NCBI RefSeq assembly: GCF_000622225.1
Contig: NZ_JHWD01000001.1
Location: 1 to 64,000 of the forward strand
DNA from: Roseomonas mucosa ATCC BAA-692
GTDB taxonomy: Bacteria > Pseudomonadota > Alphaproteobacteria > Acetobacterales > Acetobacteraceae
Reading direction: 5' to 3'
DNA: 64,000 nt
Part shown: in pieces, positions 16,132 through 25,546 of the stretch
Position numbering within the stretch: the stretch's first letter is position 1
Layout of the letters: each line of letters starts with the position of its first letter
Notes under the pieces: model-generated
Database searches by the model: none
The model's input: the letters and a program-made list of their open reading frames with translations, nothing else
What the model was told of the DNA's origin: nothing
Program-made: the position numbers and the translations under genes

Positions 16132-16212
16132 CTGTAACTTATCTAACCTAGATTCCTACGGAATCTTTCTAACGCGACCGTGCTTTTCGGCCGCTGTGGA
16201 CGAGTCCCCGAT
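16132..16212 (+). other. AT-rich stretch and inverted half-iteron before parA
   Basis: Bases 16132-16178 are markedly AT-rich for this window and include the palindrome AGATTCC-tac-GGAATCT (16150-16166). GTCCCCGAT at 16204-16212 is the inverse of the iteron core ATCGGGGAC, 15 bases before the parA start. This fits a DNA-unwinding region and a negative-control site, both inferred. Confidence 0.5.
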
Positions 16213-16227
16213 CGCCGGGAGACCGTC

Positions 16228-16866
16228 ATGATCGTCGCGCTGCTCAACCAGAAGGGCGGCGTCGGGAAGACGACGCTCGCCCTGCACCTCGCCGGCGAAT
16301 GGGCTCGCCGTGGACAGCGCGTGACGCTGATCGACGCCGACCCCCAGGGTTCGGCGCTCGACTGGTCGCAGCAGCGCAGCCGAGAGGGGTTGGAGCGGCT
16401 GTTCGGTGTCGTCGGCCTGGCCCGTGACACGCTCCACCGCGAAGCGCCGGAGTTGGCCCGCGACGTTGACCATGTCGTCATCGACGGCCCGCCGCGCGTC
16501 GCTGGGCTGATGCGCTCGGCGCTGCTCGCGGCCGATCTCGTGCTCATTCCGGTGCAGCCGTCGCCGCTCGATGGCTGGGCCTCCGCCGAAATGCTCTCGC
16601 TGCTCGGCGAGGCACGCATCTACCGCCCGCAACTCGCCGCCCGCTTCGTGCTGAACCGCTGCGCGGCTCGCACCGTGTTGGCGCGCGAGACCGCCGAAAC
16701 GCTCGCGGATCACGACCCGCCCTTGCTCTCGACCACGATCGGCCAGCGCATCGTCTTCGCCGATGTCGTGCAGACCGGCCGGCTCGCCGCCGAGCAGGAC
16801 GAGGATTGCCCTGGCGCGCGCGAGATCGCCGCGCTCGCGGCGGAAGTCGCGAGGATCGGCGCATGA
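16228..16866 (+). CDS. parA: ParA-family partition ATPase
   Basis: The 212-residue product begins with the deviant Walker A motif (NQKGGVGKTT) and has the Walker A' region LIDADPQGSALDWS and the switch VIDGPPRVAGL. It is a small ParA without an N-terminal DNA-binding domain. GGGAGA is just upstream of the ATG at 16228. The stop overlaps the start of the small ribbon-helix-helix gene, its likely partner. It should position or segregate the replicating element. Confidence 0.9.
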   Translation: MIVALLNQKGGVGKTTLALHLAGEWARRGQRVTLIDADPQGSALDWSQQRSREGLERLFGVVGLARDTLHREAPELARDVDHVVIDGPPRVAGLMRSALLAADLVLIPVQPSPLDGWASAEMLSLLGEARIYRPQLAARFVLNRCAARTVLARETAETLADHDPPLLSTTIGQRIVFADVVQTGRLAAEQDEDCPGAREIAALAAEVARIGA

Positions 16867-17117
16867 GCGCGCGGTCCCCGAAACGCAGCTTCGCGGCGCG
16901 TCCGGCCGATCCGGAGAGCTGGATCAAGGCGCCCGAGCGCCACACCCCGCGCGCACAAGCCGGCGTGGACTTCTCGGCGCGACTGACGATCGACGTGACT
17001 GCGGATATGCGCGGCCGCATCAAGATCGCCGCCTTCCAGCGCGGGCAGACCGTCGCCGACATGCTGCGCGCGCTGTTCGAGCGCGAATTCCCACCCCCGT
17101 CAGGAGAAGGATCATGA
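16863..17117 (+). CDS. Ribbon-helix-helix partner of ParA
   Basis: This 84-residue protein has a disordered basic N-terminus and a C-terminal ribbon-helix-helix (FSARLTIDVTADM, then GRIKIAAFQRGQTVADMLRALF). Small proteins of this fold act as centromere-binding partners of short ParA proteins. Overlaps with parA upstream (ATGA) and DUF2840 downstream (ATGA) show tight coupling. The partition role is inferred from fold and position. Confidence 0.7.
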   Translation: MSARSPKRSFAARPADPESWIKAPERHTPRAQAGVDFSARLTIDVTADMRGRIKIAAFQRGQTVADMLRALFEREFPPPSGEGS

Positions 17118-17635
17118 CCGGCCATGTCGCCGCGCCAATGCGCTTCGGCCGCGCTGCCGCCGAGCCGCCGCCAGAAGCTTTCACCCAGGTCGAACTTACT
17201 TGGGTCGAGAAGCGAACGGAGCACTGGATACGGTTCGGTCGCGAGATACGCGAACAGATCCTCGACCGGCGCCGACGCATCCTCTTCTTCCCTCCCGGAA
17301 GCATCTTTGCGCTGGTCCGATGGGCCGCGAATGAGCATGGGACCGTGCTCTCGCGCCTCGACATCCTGCGCGCTGTTGAGCCTGCTGCGCCGTGCCAGAC
17401 GATGCCGACCGTCACGCCCGGAGCGGACATCCTCCTGCGCGTCGACGGCTGGCCGAAGGTGGAGCGCATGCTCAAGCTCATCGACGCCATCGAGGCGCGT
17501 GGCATCGAGCCGATCGAGGTCTCGCCGGACCATTGGCGCCACGTCCACAACCGAATGACCGCCGGCGAAACGCCACGCGCTTATGGTCTTCGGCAGCATC
17601 GCGCCTTTCTCCTGCGCGAGGAGATCGGCGCATGA
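17114..17635 (+). CDS. DUF2840 protein
   Basis: The 173-residue soluble protein has the DUF2840 blocks FTQVELTWVEKRTEHWIRFG, FFPPGSIFALVRWA and VLLRVDGWP-like text (ILLRVDGWPKVERML). AGGAG lies upstream of the ATG, and the gene overlaps both neighbours by ATGA. It is a constant companion of traF in this transfer system; its activity is unknown. Confidence 0.85.
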   Translation: MTGHVAAPMRFGRAAAEPPPEAFTQVELTWVEKRTEHWIRFGREIREQILDRRRRILFFPPGSIFALVRWAANEHGTVLSRLDILRAVEPAAPCQTMPTVTPGADILLRVDGWPKVERMLKLIDAIEARGIEPIEVSPDHWRHVHNRMTAGETPRAYGLRQHRAFLLREEIGA

Positions 17636-18177
17636 CGCGGCTCTCCTACGCCATCGCCACGACGGCGGCGGTGTCGCTTCTAGGCCTCGCCTCGATCGCC
17701 TCATTCGCGCCGCGCCTCATCTGGAACGCTTCAGCCAGCACGCCGGTCGGCTTCTACACGATCGGCGATGTAGGCGCCCTCGACGTGACCGATCTGGTGG
17801 CGGTCGACGCGCCCGAGCCGCTCGCGACATTCCTGTCCGATGGCGACTACCTGCCACGCGGCGTACCGCTCTTGAAGCGCGTCGCCGCGCTCCCGGGTCA
17901 GCGGGTTTGCCGGACCGGGCTCGCTATCACGGTCGACGGCGTGCCGATCGGCGACGCCCTCGATCGCGATCGTCGCGGTCGCCCGCTCCCCGTTTGGCAG
18001 GGCTGCCGCTTGGTCGCGGCTGGCGAGTTATTACTGATGAACTGGCAGGTCCGCGACAGCCTCGACGGCCGCTACTTCGGCCCGCTTCCGGCCACCGCCG
18101 TGATCGGCCGGGCCACCCCTCTCTACACCGACGAGGACGGCGATGGCCGCTTCGTCTGGCGCGCGCCGACGCGGTGA
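17632..18177 (+). CDS. traF: TraF, S26-family signal peptidase
   Basis: This 181-residue membrane protease has an N-terminal membrane segment (about residues 5-28). The S26 motifs follow: a serine in NASASTPVGFY, the general-base lysine in LLKRVAALPGQ, and the late SLDGRYFGP block. In RP4-type systems TraF cyclises the TrbC pilin, and trbC is present at 24922. It is coupled to the DUF2840 gene. Confidence 0.9.
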   Translation: MTRLSYAIATTAAVSLLGLASIASFAPRLIWNASASTPVGFYTIGDVGALDVTDLVAVDAPEPLATFLSDGDYLPRGVPLLKRVAALPGQRVCRTGLAITVDGVPIGDALDRDRRGRPLPVWQGCRLVAAGELLLMNWQVRDSLDGRYFGPLPATAVIGRATPLYTDEDGDGRFVWRAPTR

Positions 18178-18223
18178 CGGCGCGCCCATGACCCTGTCCA
18201 CCGCAATCTGAAGGAGACGACCA

Positions 18224-18571
18224 ATGCCCGTGATCGGTCAATTCATGCGCGAGAATGATGGCTTCATCGGCCATCTGACGACACTTTCCATACACCAGGA
18301 CATCATCATCGTCGCGGCCGAGCCGTCCGAAGCTGAGAACGCGCCCGACTACCGCGTCCATGTGCTCGACACCATGAGCAACGAGACCGGCGCGGAGATC
18401 GGCGCGGGTTGGAAGCGCACCGGCGAGAAGGCCGGCGAATACGTCTCGCTGCAGCTTGACGATCCGACCTTCGAACATCCGATCCGCGCCAACCTGTTCC
18501 AGTCGGCCGACGACAAGTCCGCCTGGGGCCTGCACTGGAACCGTCCGCCAAAGCGCGGCGAGCGGGACTGA
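18224..18571 (+). CDS. DUF736 family protein (copy 2)
   Basis: The 115-residue DUF736 protein (IGQFMRENDGFIGHLTTLSI, ETGAEIGAGWKR, YVSLQLDDPTF, IRANLF) is clearly diverged from the copy at 12718. AAGGAG is well placed upstream. It lies between traF and the transglycosylase gene, the usual site for this family. Confidence 0.85.
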   Translation: MPVIGQFMRENDGFIGHLTTLSIHQDIIIVAAEPSEAENAPDYRVHVLDTMSNETGAEIGAGWKRTGEKAGEYVSLQLDDPTFEHPIRANLFQSADDKSAWGLHWNRPPKRGERD

Positions 18572-18574
18572 ACG

Positions 18575-19336
18575 ATGCCCGCCACACGCATCAAACCTGT
18601 CGTCGGAGGGAGGATCGCCCTCCGACGTGCAGCTCTCCTTCTCCTTTCCGGCCTGGTCCTCGCCGGATCCGCCGCGAGCACTGCATGCGCCCAGCAGGCG
18701 CAGGTCGAGCAGCCATCACGCAGCGATCCCTATGGCGCGTACATCGCAGAGGCGTCTCAGCGGTTTGGCGTTCCAGAAACGTGGATACGTGCCGTCATGC
18801 GCGTCGAAAGCGCGGGCGATGTGCGCGCGATCTCGTCGGCCGGCGCAATGAGCCTGATGCAAATCATGCCCGTCACGTGGGAGGAGTTGCGCGTCCGGCA
18901 TCGGCTCGGCGGCAATCCCTACGACCCCCGGGACAACATTCTGGCGGGTGCTGCATATCTGCGCGAGATGCACGACCGCTACGGATCGCCGGGGTTTTTG
19001 GCGGCGTACAACGCGGGTCCGGGCCGCTACGAAGAGTATCTCGCCGGCCGCCCATTGCCGGCCGAAACGCGCGCCTATGTCGCGACGCTCGCCCCCATCG
19101 TGGGGGGCGGTGAACTCACCGGCCCTGTCATGGTGGCGTCCGCCGATCCGCTGACCTGGACGAGAGCGCCGCTCTTCGTCGCACAGTCGGCCGGCAGAGA
19201 GTCTGTCGTGCCGTTGCAGTCTGAAGGCAAGTCGGACACCGCCACGGCGGCGGCACCGGTGCGCGATCAAGGCCCCGTGGCTTCGCCCACCGATGGCCTT
19301 TTCGTTGCGCGCAGCGTTTCCGGGGGACCGCGATGA
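18575..19336 (+). CDS. Lytic transglycosylase (VirB1-like)
   Basis: The 253-residue protein has a signal peptide (hydrophobic residues about 17-38, ending near ACAQQA). An SLT domain follows with the catalytic glutamate in MRVESAGDVRA, then AISSAGAMSLMQIMP and FLAAYNAGPGRY. It cuts peptidoglycan in the periplasm so that the transfer channel can assemble. The last 90 residues are low-complexity. It begins four bases after the DUF736 stop. Confidence 0.9.
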   Translation: MPATRIKPVVGGRIALRRAALLLLSGLVLAGSAASTACAQQAQVEQPSRSDPYGAYIAEASQRFGVPETWIRAVMRVESAGDVRAISSAGAMSLMQIMPVTWEELRVRHRLGGNPYDPRDNILAGAAYLREMHDRYGSPGFLAAYNAGPGRYEEYLAGRPLPAETRAYVATLAPIVGGGELTGPVMVASADPLTWTRAPLFVAQSAGRESVVPLQSEGKSDTATAAAPVRDQGPVASPTDGLFVARSVSGGPR

Positions 19337-19580
19337 CCGCGTTCGCACCCGTTCGTACCGTGGCGTGCCTTGGCGGGAGATGGGCAGTCTGCGGAGGGGG
19401 AGCAGTCAGCACAACCGAACGATGGCGAGATAAAAGCCGGCGATGTGCGGCTTGGTGCGGTCGTGTGTTTTCAGGGACTTATGGCGCATTTGCGCGAGGT
19501 GCGCCTAACTGGCGCAGCCTGCGCTATCGCCATTTTTCCAAGTGGTTCCTTCGCTTTGCGCGATGTGCGGAGCTTTGGCG
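19337..19580 (+). other. Non-coding region before the relaxase gene, oriT candidate
   Basis: This 244-base stretch between the transglycosylase and relaxase genes holds the exact 11-base direct repeat GCGATGTGCGG at 19440-19450 and 19560-19570. It also has GGCGCA/TGCGCC inverted repeats near 19483-19515. A frame from ATG 19333 gives 83 arginine/tryptophan/cysteine-rich residues that do not look like a protein. Origins of transfer of this class usually lie next to the relaxase gene; no nick site could be identified. Confidence 0.45.
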
Positions 19581-21320
19581 ATGAGCGGCGAGGACGATTT
19601 CCGCATCCGGCCTGGCCGCATCCGCTCGACCCGCGCGCAACAGGCACGGCCCTTCATCGCTCAGGCACTTGCGGCCGCACAGCGGGCTGGCGGCCGCGTC
19701 TCGCGATCCGGCCAGATCACCAAGAGCAATCGCTCGCGGTTCGGTCGCGGGCAGCGCGCGACAGTGCAGGCCAACCGGCTCCTGACCAGCCGGTCGCGCA
19801 ACGTGGTTATCAAGACGCGCGTCGTGCGGCACACCGCCAAGGCCGCGCCGCTTAGCGCCCACCTCAACTACCTCCGGCGCGAGGGTGTTACCCGGGACGG
19901 GGAGAAGGCCAAGCTGTTCGGTCCCGAGACCGGAGACGACGATCCCAAGGCCTTCGCTGAGCGAACCCAGGACGACCGCCATCATTTCCGCTTCATCGTC
20001 TCACCGGAGGACGCAACGGAGATGTCCGACCTCAAGACATACGCCCGCGACCTGATGGGGCAGATGGAAAAGGACCTCGGCACCAAGCTCGACTGGGTCG
20101 GCGTCGATCATTGGAACACCGACAATCCCCATGTCCACATCATCCTGCGGGGACGTACCGACGACGGCCAGGACCTCGTAATCTCCCGCGACTACATCAA
20201 GGAGGGCATGCGCGCCCGCGCGCAGGACCTCGTCACCCAGGAACTGGGGCCCCGCACCGAGCAGGAGATCCGTCGTAACCTCGGACGTCAGGTCGAGGCG
20301 GAACGCTGGACCGATCTCGATCGGCAGATCTCCCGCGACAGCTATCGCACCGGCATCGTCGACCTCGCGCCACGTCCCGATCAGAAGCCTGACGAGTTCC
20401 ACGCGTTGAAGGTCGGCAGGCTGCGCAAGCTGGAGACGCTTGGTCTCGCCGATCAGGTCGGTCCCGGTCAGTGGGTTGTGTCGGAGACTGCGGAGAAGAC
20501 TCTACGCGCCCTCGGTGAACGCGGCGACATCATCAAGCGCATCCATCGTGGCCTGACCGAGCGCGGCATCGAGCGTGGCGCCGCGAGCTATGTGCTCGCG
20601 GGCGAAAGCATCGATGACCCTGTCATCGGGCGTCTGGTCGATCGCGGTCTCGACGACGAACTGAAGGGCACGGCCTATGCCGTCGTCGACGGCACCGACG
20701 GGCGAACCCATCATATTAAGCTCCCCGATCTCGACGCGGCTGCCGACAGCGCGCCGGGTTCGATCGTCGAGCTGCGCAAGTTCGACGACGTGCAGGGCCG
20801 CCGCCGTGTCGCACTCGCTGTTCGATCCGATCTCGATATCGAACAGCAGGTCCATGCGACCGGCGCCACCTGGCTCGACCGGCAGGCTATCGCCCGCGAA
20901 CCGGTGGCTCTCGGTGGTGGCGGCTTTGGCGCGGAGGTGCGGCAGGCAATGGACCGACGCGCCGAGCATCTTATCCACCAAGGGCTCGCCGAGCGTCAGA
21001 CCCGCGGCGTCAGCTTCTCGCCGGGGCTGATCGAAACTTTGCGCCAGCGCGAGGTCGAAGCGCTCGGGGAGAAGCTCGCGGCCGAGACCGGCCGGCCATT
21101 CTCGAAGGCCGGAACGGGCGAGTATGTGGCGGGCACCTATCGCCAGCGCTTCGCGCTCGCCTCCGGCCGCTTCGCCATGATCGACGACGGGCTCGGCTTC
21201 CAGCTCGTGCCCTGGTCGCCGTCCCTCGAACGTCAACTCGGCCAGCACGTCTCCGGGGTCTCGCGCGGGGGCGGCGGCGTCGACTGGAGCTTCGGCCGCA
21301 ATCGCGGCCTCGGCATGTAG
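19581..21320 (+). CDS. Relaxase (RlxS/VirD2-like, DUF3363)
   Basis: The ATG at 19581 gives 579 residues; the basic N-terminus (GRIRSTRAQQARPF) is typical. Residues about 85-190 are the relaxase domain, with the metal-binding motif DHWNTDNPHVHIILRG. A C-terminal DUF3363 part includes SYVLAGESIDDP and GVSFSPGLIETL. The enzyme should nick oriT and pilot the strand into the recipient. It is followed 25 bases later by the coupling protein gene. Confidence 0.9.
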   Translation: MSGEDDFRIRPGRIRSTRAQQARPFIAQALAAAQRAGGRVSRSGQITKSNRSRFGRGQRATVQANRLLTSRSRNVVIKTRVVRHTAKAAPLSAHLNYLRREGVTRDGEKAKLFGPETGDDDPKAFAERTQDDRHHFRFIVSPEDATEMSDLKTYARDLMGQMEKDLGTKLDWVGVDHWNTDNPHVHIILRGRTDDGQDLVISRDYIKEGMRARAQDLVTQELGPRTEQEIRRNLGRQVEAERWTDLDRQISRDSYRTGIVDLAPRPDQKPDEFHALKVGRLRKLETLGLADQVGPGQWVVSETAEKTLRALGERGDIIKRIHRGLTERGIERGAASYVLAGESIDDPVIGRLVDRGLDDELKGTAYAVVDGTDGRTHHIKLPDLDAAADSAPGSIVELRKFDDVQGRRRVALAVRSDLDIEQQVHATGATWLDRQAIAREPVALGGGGFGAEVRQAMDRRAEHLIHQGLAERQTRGVSFSPGLIETLRQREVEALGEKLAAETGRPFSKAGTGEYVAGTYRQRFALASGRFAMIDDGLGFQLVPWSPSLERQLGQHVSGVSRGGGGVDWSFGRNRGLGM

Positions 21321-21345
21321 CCCCACCAAGAAAGGAGTACCTGCC

Positions 21346-23331
21346 ATGTCGGCGACGAAAATCCTCTGGGGGCAGATCCTCACCGTTTTCCTGATCGTGT
21401 TGATGACGACCTGGGGCGCCACGCAATGGACAGCCTACCGTCTCGGCTTCCAGCCCCAGCTCGGTCAGCCTTGGTTCGAACTGGCCGGATGGCCGATCTA
21501 TTATCCCCCGGCCTTCTTCTGGTGGTGGTATTTCTACGACGCCTATGCGCCGCCGATCTTTGTCGAGGGCGCCTATATCGCCGCGTCGGGTGGCTTCATC
21601 TCCATCGCCGTCGCGATCGGCATGTCGGTATGGCGGGCGCGTGAAGCCAAGAACGTCGAGACCTATGGCTCGGCCCGCTGGGCGCGACCGGAAGAGGTGA
21701 AGGCGGCAGGACTGCTCGGCCCCGACGGAGTCGTACTCGGCAGGCATGAGCGCGAGTATCTTCGCCATGACGGTCCGGAGCATGTGCTGTGCTTCGCGCC
21801 GACCCGTTCCGGCAAGGGCGTTGGCCTGGTGGTGCCTTCGCTCTTGACCTGGCCGGGGTCAGCGATCGTCCACGACATCAAGGGCGAGAACTGGACGCTC
21901 ACCGCCGGCTATCGCGCATGGCATGGCCGCGTGCTGCTCTTCGATCCGACGAACGCGAAGTCGGCGGCCTACAATCCGTTGCTTGAGGTGCGACGGGGCG
22001 AATGGGAAGTCCGCGACGTGCAGAACATCGCCGACATTCTCGTCGACCCGGAAGGCTCGCTCGAAAAGCGAAACCACTGGGAGAAGACATCGCACGCGCT
22101 TCTGGTCGGCGCGATCCTGCACGTCCTGTACGCAGAGGCCGACAAGACATTGGCCGGCGTCGCCGCCTTCCTCTCCGATCCGAAGCGCCCGATCGAGTCG
22201 ACGCTCGCGGCGATGATGAAGACCGCCCATCTCGGCGAGGCCGGTCCACATCCGGTGATTGCCAGCGCCGCCCGCGAGTTGCTCAACAAGTCCGATAACG
22301 AGCGCTCCGGGGTGCTGTCGACAGCGATGTCGTTCCTCGGCCTGTATCGCGATCCCGTGGTCGCGGAAGTTACCCGTCGGTGCGACTGGCGCATCGCCGA
22401 CATGGTCGGCGGCAAGTATCCGACCACGCTCTACCTCGTGGTGCCGCCATCTGACATAAACCGGACCAAGCCGCTGATCCGCCTGATCCTTAATCAGGTC
22501 GGCCGCCGTCTGACCGAGGACCTCCAGGCGAAGGGCAATCGCCATCGGCTGCTGCTCATGCTCGACGAGTTTCCCGCGCTTGGGCGCCTGGACTTTTTCG
22601 AGAGCGCGCTCGCCTTCATGGCGGGCTACGGTCTGAAGGCGTTCCTCATCGCGCAATCGCTGAACCAAATCGAGAAAGCTTACGGTCCGAACAACTCGAT
22701 CCTCGATAACTGCCATGTGCGCGTCAGCTTCGCCACCAACGACGAGCGAACTGCGAAGCGCGTTTCGGATGCGCTTGGAACCGCGACCGAAATGAAGGCC
22801 ATGAAGAACTACGCCGGCCACCGGCTATCGCCCTGGCTCGGCCACCTGATGGTCTCGCGCTCGGAGACTGCTCGGCAACTGCTCACGCCGGGCGAGATCA
22901 TGCAGCTCCCGCCGTCAGACGAGATCGTCATGGTCGCCGGCATCCCGCCTATCCGCGCAAAGAAGGCCCGCTATTACGAGGATCGTCGGCTTCAGGAGCG
23001 CATCCTTACGCCTCCCGCACTCACGAAGCCCGCAAGCGCTCGAGCCGACGATTGGAGCGCGCTCGCCATACCGAAACCCCCCGTGCTGAGTGCGCCAGCT
23101 ACGGCAGATAATCTGGCCGACGACGACCCGACGGACTCCGAGCAACGGCATCAGCCTGAACTGAGCCGCACGAAAACCGTCGAACGCAAGGCGATCGTCG
23201 ACAACGAATTCGAGATCGATCCTCGCGACGACGTCGATGAGGATGCTGCGCGCCTCAGCCGCATGACGCAGACCATGCGCCAGGTCGCTCGGCAGGCATC
23301 GCTCGATCCTGGCGATGGCATCGAGCTGTAG
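21346..23331 (+). CDS. traG: TraG/VirD4 coupling protein
   Basis: The 661-residue protein has two or three N-terminal membrane segments (about 10-30, 45-65, 75-95). The ATPase follows, with Walker A (APTRSGKGVG) near residue 150 and Walker B (LLMLDEFPALGRLDF) near 405. It links the relaxase complex to the trb channel at the inner membrane. AAGGAG precedes the ATG. Confidence 0.95.
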   Translation: MSATKILWGQILTVFLIVLMTTWGATQWTAYRLGFQPQLGQPWFELAGWPIYYPPAFFWWWYFYDAYAPPIFVEGAYIAASGGFISIAVAIGMSVWRAREAKNVETYGSARWARPEEVKAAGLLGPDGVVLGRHEREYLRHDGPEHVLCFAPTRSGKGVGLVVPSLLTWPGSAIVHDIKGENWTLTAGYRAWHGRVLLFDPTNAKSAAYNPLLEVRRGEWEVRDVQNIADILVDPEGSLEKRNHWEKTSHALLVGAILHVLYAEADKTLAGVAAFLSDPKRPIESTLAAMMKTAHLGEAGPHPVIASAARELLNKSDNERSGVLSTAMSFLGLYRDPVVAEVTRRCDWRIADMVGGKYPTTLYLVVPPSDINRTKPLIRLILNQVGRRLTEDLQAKGNRHRLLLMLDEFPALGRLDFFESALAFMAGYGLKAFLIAQSLNQIEKAYGPNNSILDNCHVRVSFATNDERTAKRVSDALGTATEMKAMKNYAGHRLSPWLGHLMVSRSETARQLLTPGEIMQLPPSDEIVMVAGIPPIRAKKARYYEDRRLQERILTPPALTKPASARADDWSALAIPKPPVLSAPATADNLADDDPTDSEQRHQPELSRTKTVERKAIVDNEFEIDPRDDVDEDAARLSRMTQTMRQVARQASLDPGDGIEL

Positions 23332-23340
23332 GAGGCGGGG

Positions 23341-23772
23341 GTGACCAAGCCTTTGAAGAAGCAGCGGCTGTCGGTCTATCTCGACCCGGACGTCATGAAG
23401 GCGCTCGCAGCCCATGCTGCCCGGCGCGATCTGTCCCTGTCACTGGTAGCCGAGGCCGGTATCGCTTCATTCCTCTCGCCGGACGCTGCCGAGCGTCAGG
23501 AGGCCGCGACGACGAAGCGGCTTGACCAGCTCGACCGACGCATGGCGCGTATGGAGCGCGATCTGGGAATATCGGTCGAGACGCTCGCAGTGTTCATCCG
23601 CTTCTGGCTGACCTCCAACCCGCCGTTGCCGGAGCCGGCGCAGGTCGCGGCTCGCGCCAAAGCGTCGGAGCGCTACGAAGCCTTCGTGACCGCGCTCGGA
23701 AGACGACTCGCGCAAGGTCCGAAGCTCAGGCAGGAAATCGCGGAAGACATCCCCGCGCGCGACGCGGAATAA
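23341..23772 (+). CDS. Ribbon-helix-helix (CopG-like) protein
   Basis: The GTG start at 23341 has TAGGAGG just upstream and sits nine bases after traG. The 143-residue product has an N-terminal ribbon-helix-helix (KQRLSVYLDPDVMKALAAHAARR) and a coiled region (RLDQLDRRMARMERDL). Proteins of this type between traG and trbB are likely regulators of the transfer operon or accessory factors. A 169-base gap before trbB leaves room for a promoter and perhaps its operator; no clear site was found. Confidence 0.8.
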   Translation: MTKPLKKQRLSVYLDPDVMKALAAHAARRDLSLSLVAEAGIASFLSPDAAERQEAATTKRLDQLDRRMARMERDLGISVETLAVFIRFWLTSNPPLPEPAQVAARAKASERYEAFVTALGRRLAQGPKLRQEIAEDIPARDAE

Positions 23773-23941
23773 TCACTGTTTGACGCATCACAAGTATTCG
23801 ACCGTTCCGCCGTTTCCCTGTCTTTGTACGCCACAGTACGACGGCCACATGATGGTTGTTGTCACGCCATGATTTCTGCCTCTTCTACTCATCCCCGATC
23901 CAGGGCCGCCCGCGGCGGTCCCGCAAAAGAACGGGGACGAC

Positions 23942-24922
23942 GTGACGGCAGCTCACCAGAAATCGGAGGCGATCCTTCGCGGGGCTCGGATGCTGCGCAC
24001 TGCGCTCGGCCCGGCGATCGCCACGTTTTTGGAAGACCCCGCGATCGTCGAGGTGATGCTCAACCCCGACGGGCGGCTCTGGGTCGACCGGTTGTCGGAA
24101 GGTCTCTCCGACACCGGTGAACGCCTATCTCCAGCCGACGGCGAACGCATAGTTCGACTTGTCGCGCATCACGTCGGGGCCGAGGTTCATGCCGGGGCGC
24201 CTCGCGTCTCCGCCGAACTGCCTGAAACAGGGGAGCGGTTTGAGGGCCTTCTGCCGCCGGTGGTGTCCGCGCCGGCTTTCGCGATCAGGAAGCCAGCCGT
24301 CGCCGTGTTCACGCTCGATGACTATGTCGCGGCAGGCATCATGCTGTCCGACCAAGCCGAAACGCTGCGTCAGGCCGTTCTTCATAGGCGGAACATTCTC
24401 GTAGCCGGCGGCACCTCCACCGGTAAGACCACGCTCACGAACGCCCTGTTAGCGGAGGTATCGAAGACTTCCGATCGCGTCGTGTTGATCGAGGACACCC
24501 GTGAACTGCAATGCGCCGCGCCAAACCTGGTCGCAATGCGCACGAAGGACGGCGTCGCTTCTCTCTCCGATCTTGTCCGTTCCTCGCTGCGTCTTCGTCC
24601 CGACCGCATCCCGATCGGCGAGGTGCGCGGTGCAGAGGCGCTCGATCTGCTGAAGGCCTGGGGCACTGGGCATCCCGGCGGCGTCGGCACGATCCACGCC
24701 GGCACCGCCATCGGCGCTCTTCGCCGGATGGAGCAACTCATCCAGGAAGCCGTCGTCACGGTTCCGCGCGCGCTGATCGCCGAGACCATTGATCTGGTTG
24801 CGGTGCTCTCCGGCCGCGGCTCCTCGCGCCGCCTGGCCGAGCTTGCCCGCGTCGAAGGCCTGGGCCCCGACGGTGACTACTGCGTCACTCCAACAATTCC
24901 GTCCATCTCAGGAGACAGGTAA
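23942..24922 (+). CDS. trbB: TrbB, VirB11-type transfer ATPase
   Basis: The GTG start at 23942 (GGGGA upstream) gives 326 residues. Walker A is [10 protein letters not shown] near residue 158, followed by [11 protein letters not shown], the Asp box and [14 protein letters not shown]. It powers assembly and substrate transfer of the type IV secretion channel at the cytoplasmic face. It opens the trb operon and overlaps trbC. Confidence 0.95.
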   Translation: MTAAHQKSEAILRGARMLRTALGPAIATFLEDPAIVEVMLNPDGRLWVDRLSEGLSDTGERLSPADGERIVRLVAHHVGAEVHAGAPRVSAELPETGERFEGLLPPVVSAPAFAIRKPAVAVFTLDDYVAAGIMLSDQAETLRQAVLHRRNILVAGGTSTGKTTLTNALLAEVSKTSDRVVLIEDTRELQCAAPNLVAMRTKDGVASLSDLVRSSLRLRPDRIPIGEVRGAEALDLLKAWGTGHPGGVGTIHAGTAIGALRRMEQLIQEAVVTVPRALIAETIDLVAVLSGRGSSRRLAELARVEGLGPDGDYCVTPTIPSISGDR

Positions 24923-25254
24923 TGATCAAGCATGCCCTGCGCATCCGCCGTCACATCGCCACGGCGGCTTCCGTCACTTTCATTTCCATAGCCCTCGCAC
25001 CTGCCGCTCATGCGTCCGGTTCGTCGATGCCATGGGAAGCTCCCCTGCAGTCGATTCTCGAATCGATCGAGGGCCCGGTCGCAAAGATCATCGCGGTGAT
25101 GATCATCATCATCACCGGCCTGACTCTCGCCTTCGGCGACACGTCGGGCGGAGCGCGCCGCCTGATCCAGATCGTGTTCGGCCTGTCGATCGCCTTCGCC
25201 GCGTCGAGCTTCTTCCTGTCGTTCTTCTCGTTCGGCGGCGGGGCGCTTGTCTGA
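24922..25254 (+). CDS. trbC: TrbC, pilin precursor
   Basis: The 110-residue VirB2-type pilin has a long signal sequence (residues about 1-33), then two membrane segments (about 55-72 and 83-103). TraF at 17632 probably processes and cyclises it. Start and stop overlap trbB (TAATG) and trbD (TGATG). Confidence 0.9.
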   Translation: MIKHALRIRRHIATAASVTFISIALAPAAHASGSSMPWEAPLQSILESIEGPVAKIIAVMIIIITGLTLAFGDTSGGARRLIQIVFGLSIAFAASSFFLSFFSFGGGALV

Positions 25255-25535
25255 TGGCCGTTGGAGCGGATCATAGCGCGGACGTGCCGGGCTTTTCCGT
25301 GCCGGTTCATCGTGCGCTGACCGAGCACATCCTGCTCGGCGGTGCGCCGCGCTCGCTCGCGATCCTCAATGGCACCCTGGCCGCCGCGCTTGGCTTGGGC
25401 CTTCGCCTTTGGCTGGTCGGGCTGGCGCTATGGGCAGTCGGCCACTTCGCCGCCGTCTGGGCGGCCAAACGTGATGCGCAATTTGTCGACGTCGTGCGCA
25501 AACATCTGCGCATCCCCGGCCACTTGGCGACTTGA
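25254..25535 (+). CDS. trbD: TrbD, VirB3-like protein
   Basis: The 93-residue inner-membrane protein has the family opening PGFSVPVHRALTEHILLGGAPR and two adjacent hydrophobic segments (about 38-68). It is a channel component next to TrbE. It is translationally coupled to trbC. Confidence 0.9.
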   Translation: MAVGADHSADVPGFSVPVHRALTEHILLGGAPRSLAILNGTLAAALGLGLRLWLVGLALWAVGHFAAVWAAKRDAQFVDVVRKHLRIPGHLAT

Positions 25536-25546
25536 GGAGCCGGGCA

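Noticed and set aside
16544..17704. A 386-codon minus-strand open frame over parA, DUF2840 and traF
   Set aside because: It is antisense to three tightly overlapping known genes and has no motif.
19333..19584. An 83-codon open frame between the transglycosylase and relaxase genes
   Set aside because: Composition (Arg, Trp, Cys) is not protein-like; direct and inverted repeats argue for a DNA function, although an ATGA overlap with the upstream stop is present.
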